Made by a program: the position numbers and the translations under genes
Shown here: in pieces, positions 13,401 to 13,934 of the stretch
Position numbering within the stretch: position 1 is the stretch's first letter
How the letters are laid out: every line of letters starts with the position of its first letter
Notes under the pieces: model-generated
Seen by the model: only the letters and a program-made list of their open reading frames with translations
Told to the model about the DNA's origin: nothing
Database searches by the model: none
NCBI GenBank assembly: GCA_046539045.1
Contig: JBKHHU010000081.1
Coordinates: 1-13,934, forward strand
Reading direction: 5' to 3'
Source: JBKHHU01 sp046539045
GTDB lineage: Bacteria > Planctomycetota > Phycisphaerae > SM23-33
DNA: 13,934 bases

Positions 13401-13934
13401 ATGAAAAACGAAAACTACGACCTCACCATAATCGGCGCCGGTCCCGGCGGGTATCTTTCTGCACTCAAAGCAGCCCAGATGGGGGCGAAGGTGGCTGTCA
13501 TCGAAAAGCACCTGTTGGGCGGGACGTGTTTGAACTACGGCTGCATCCCGAGCAAGGCGCTGCTGGCTTCTGCCATGCTGAAGCACGAAATCGAGCATGC
13601 CGACGCGTGGGGTATTGAGGTCTCCGGCAAGGCGAAGGTCGCCTGGGACAAGATCCAGGCACGCAAGGACAAGGTGCTCAAGACGCTCCGCGGCGGGATC
13701 AAGGGCCTGTTCAAGGCCCGCGGCGTGGATCTGTATGAAGGCACCGGCCGGTTCGTCGACCGCAACCGCCTTCAGGTCACCGGCGAGGACGGCTCGATCC
13801 GGCAGATCGACACGAAGAAAACCATCATCGCTGTCGGGAGCGTTCCGTTCCGCATCCCCGGCTGGCCGGACGACCCGGAGTTCGTCTGCACGTCGGACGA
13901 ATCGCTGCACTGGGACGAGCTGCCGAAGAAGCTG
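13401..13934 (+). CDS. lpdA: Dihydrolipoyl dehydrogenase (E3), N-terminal part, runs off the window
   Basis: The first 178 codons are visible and remain open to the last base. E3 is the FAD flavoprotein that reoxidises dihydrolipoyl groups of E2 and passes electrons to NAD+. The N-terminal FAD-binding GAGPGGY motif is at residues 12-18. The redox-active disulfide motif GGTCLNYGCIPSKALL is at about 41-56, with the two Cys four residues apart. TIIAVGSVPFRIPGWP near residues 136-151 is the typical end of the FAD domain. The NAD and dimerisation domains are outside the window. The ATG at 13401 gives the standard family N-terminus (MKNENYDLTIIGAGPGG), though only a weak AGG lies upstream. It is 121 nt after the four-helix-bundle gene. 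In an ordinary operon it would directly follow E2, and it probably belongs to the same transcript. Confidence 0.92.
   Translation, partial: MKNENYDLTIIGAGPGGYLSALKAAQMGAKVAVIEKHLLGGTCLNYGCIPSKALLASAMLKHEIEHADAWGIEVSGKAKVAWDKIQARKDKVLKTLRGGIKGLFKARGVDLYEGTGRFVDRNRLQVTGEDGSIRQIDTKKTIIAVGSVPFRIPGWPDDPEFVCTSDESLHWDELPKKL

Overview
This GC-rich, gene-dense bacterial window most resembles a planctomycete-type genome, perhaps of the Phycisphaerae group. That assignment is an inference. It rests on the PQQ-propeller/HEAT fusion protein, the stand-alone four-helix-bundle (23S-IVP family) gene, the fused E1 alpha/beta dehydrogenase, and short degenerate 7- and 8-nt periodic tracts between genes. No rRNA, tRNA or CRISPR array was seen.

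Layout. (1) Positions 1-315 hold the 3' end of a myo-inositol-phosphate synthase gene, closed by a clear intrinsic terminator. (2) A small four-helix membrane protein (398-820) is followed by a PfkB-type sugar-phosphate kinase (874-1821) and a beta-phosphoglucomutase-like HAD phosphatase (1843-2523), all on the plus strand. (3) After a heptamer-periodic junction come minus-strand genes: a secreted PQQ-like propeller/HEAT protein (5262-3106) and, downstream of it, a DinB-family protein (3083-2619). (4) A minus-strand accessory module follows: an unrecognised 263-aa protein (7078-6287) overlapping a PIN-domain ribonuclease (6290-5796) by 4 nt, with a strong promoter and a palindromic operator candidate, then a 94-aa membrane protein (5751-5467). 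(5) The right half is a 2-oxoacid dehydrogenase complex locus. A DeoR-family regulator (10662-9853) and fused E1 alpha/beta (9795-7318) are read leftward. A three-lipoyl-domain E2 (10837-12825), a four-helix-bundle gene (12911-13279) and E3 dihydrolipoyl dehydrogenase (13401 to the window end) are read rightward.

How it works together. E1 decarboxylates a 2-oxoacid with thiamine diphosphate, E2 carries and transfers the acyl group on lipoyl lysines, and E3 reoxidises the lipoyl groups using NAD+. The substrate is probably pyruvate, but branched-chain 2-oxoacids are not excluded. The two arms diverge from one intergenic region that carries a candidate DeoR operator: GCACAATGTT twice in direct orientation 22 bp apart, plus an inverted CTGCACAA/TTGTGCAG pair. 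This overlaps candidate promoters for both directions, so the regulator probably controls itself, E1 and E2/E3 according to a sugar-phosphate signal.

The most unusual features are four. The four-helix-bundle gene sits inside the E2-E3 operon between two oppositely oriented CAAA/TTTG heptamer tracts. The first lipoyl domain of E2 has Thr in place of the lipoyl lysine and is followed by a possible internal start. The PIN nuclease is paired with an unfamiliar 263-aa partner. Short-period tracts (7-mer and 8-mer) recur at four gene junctions.
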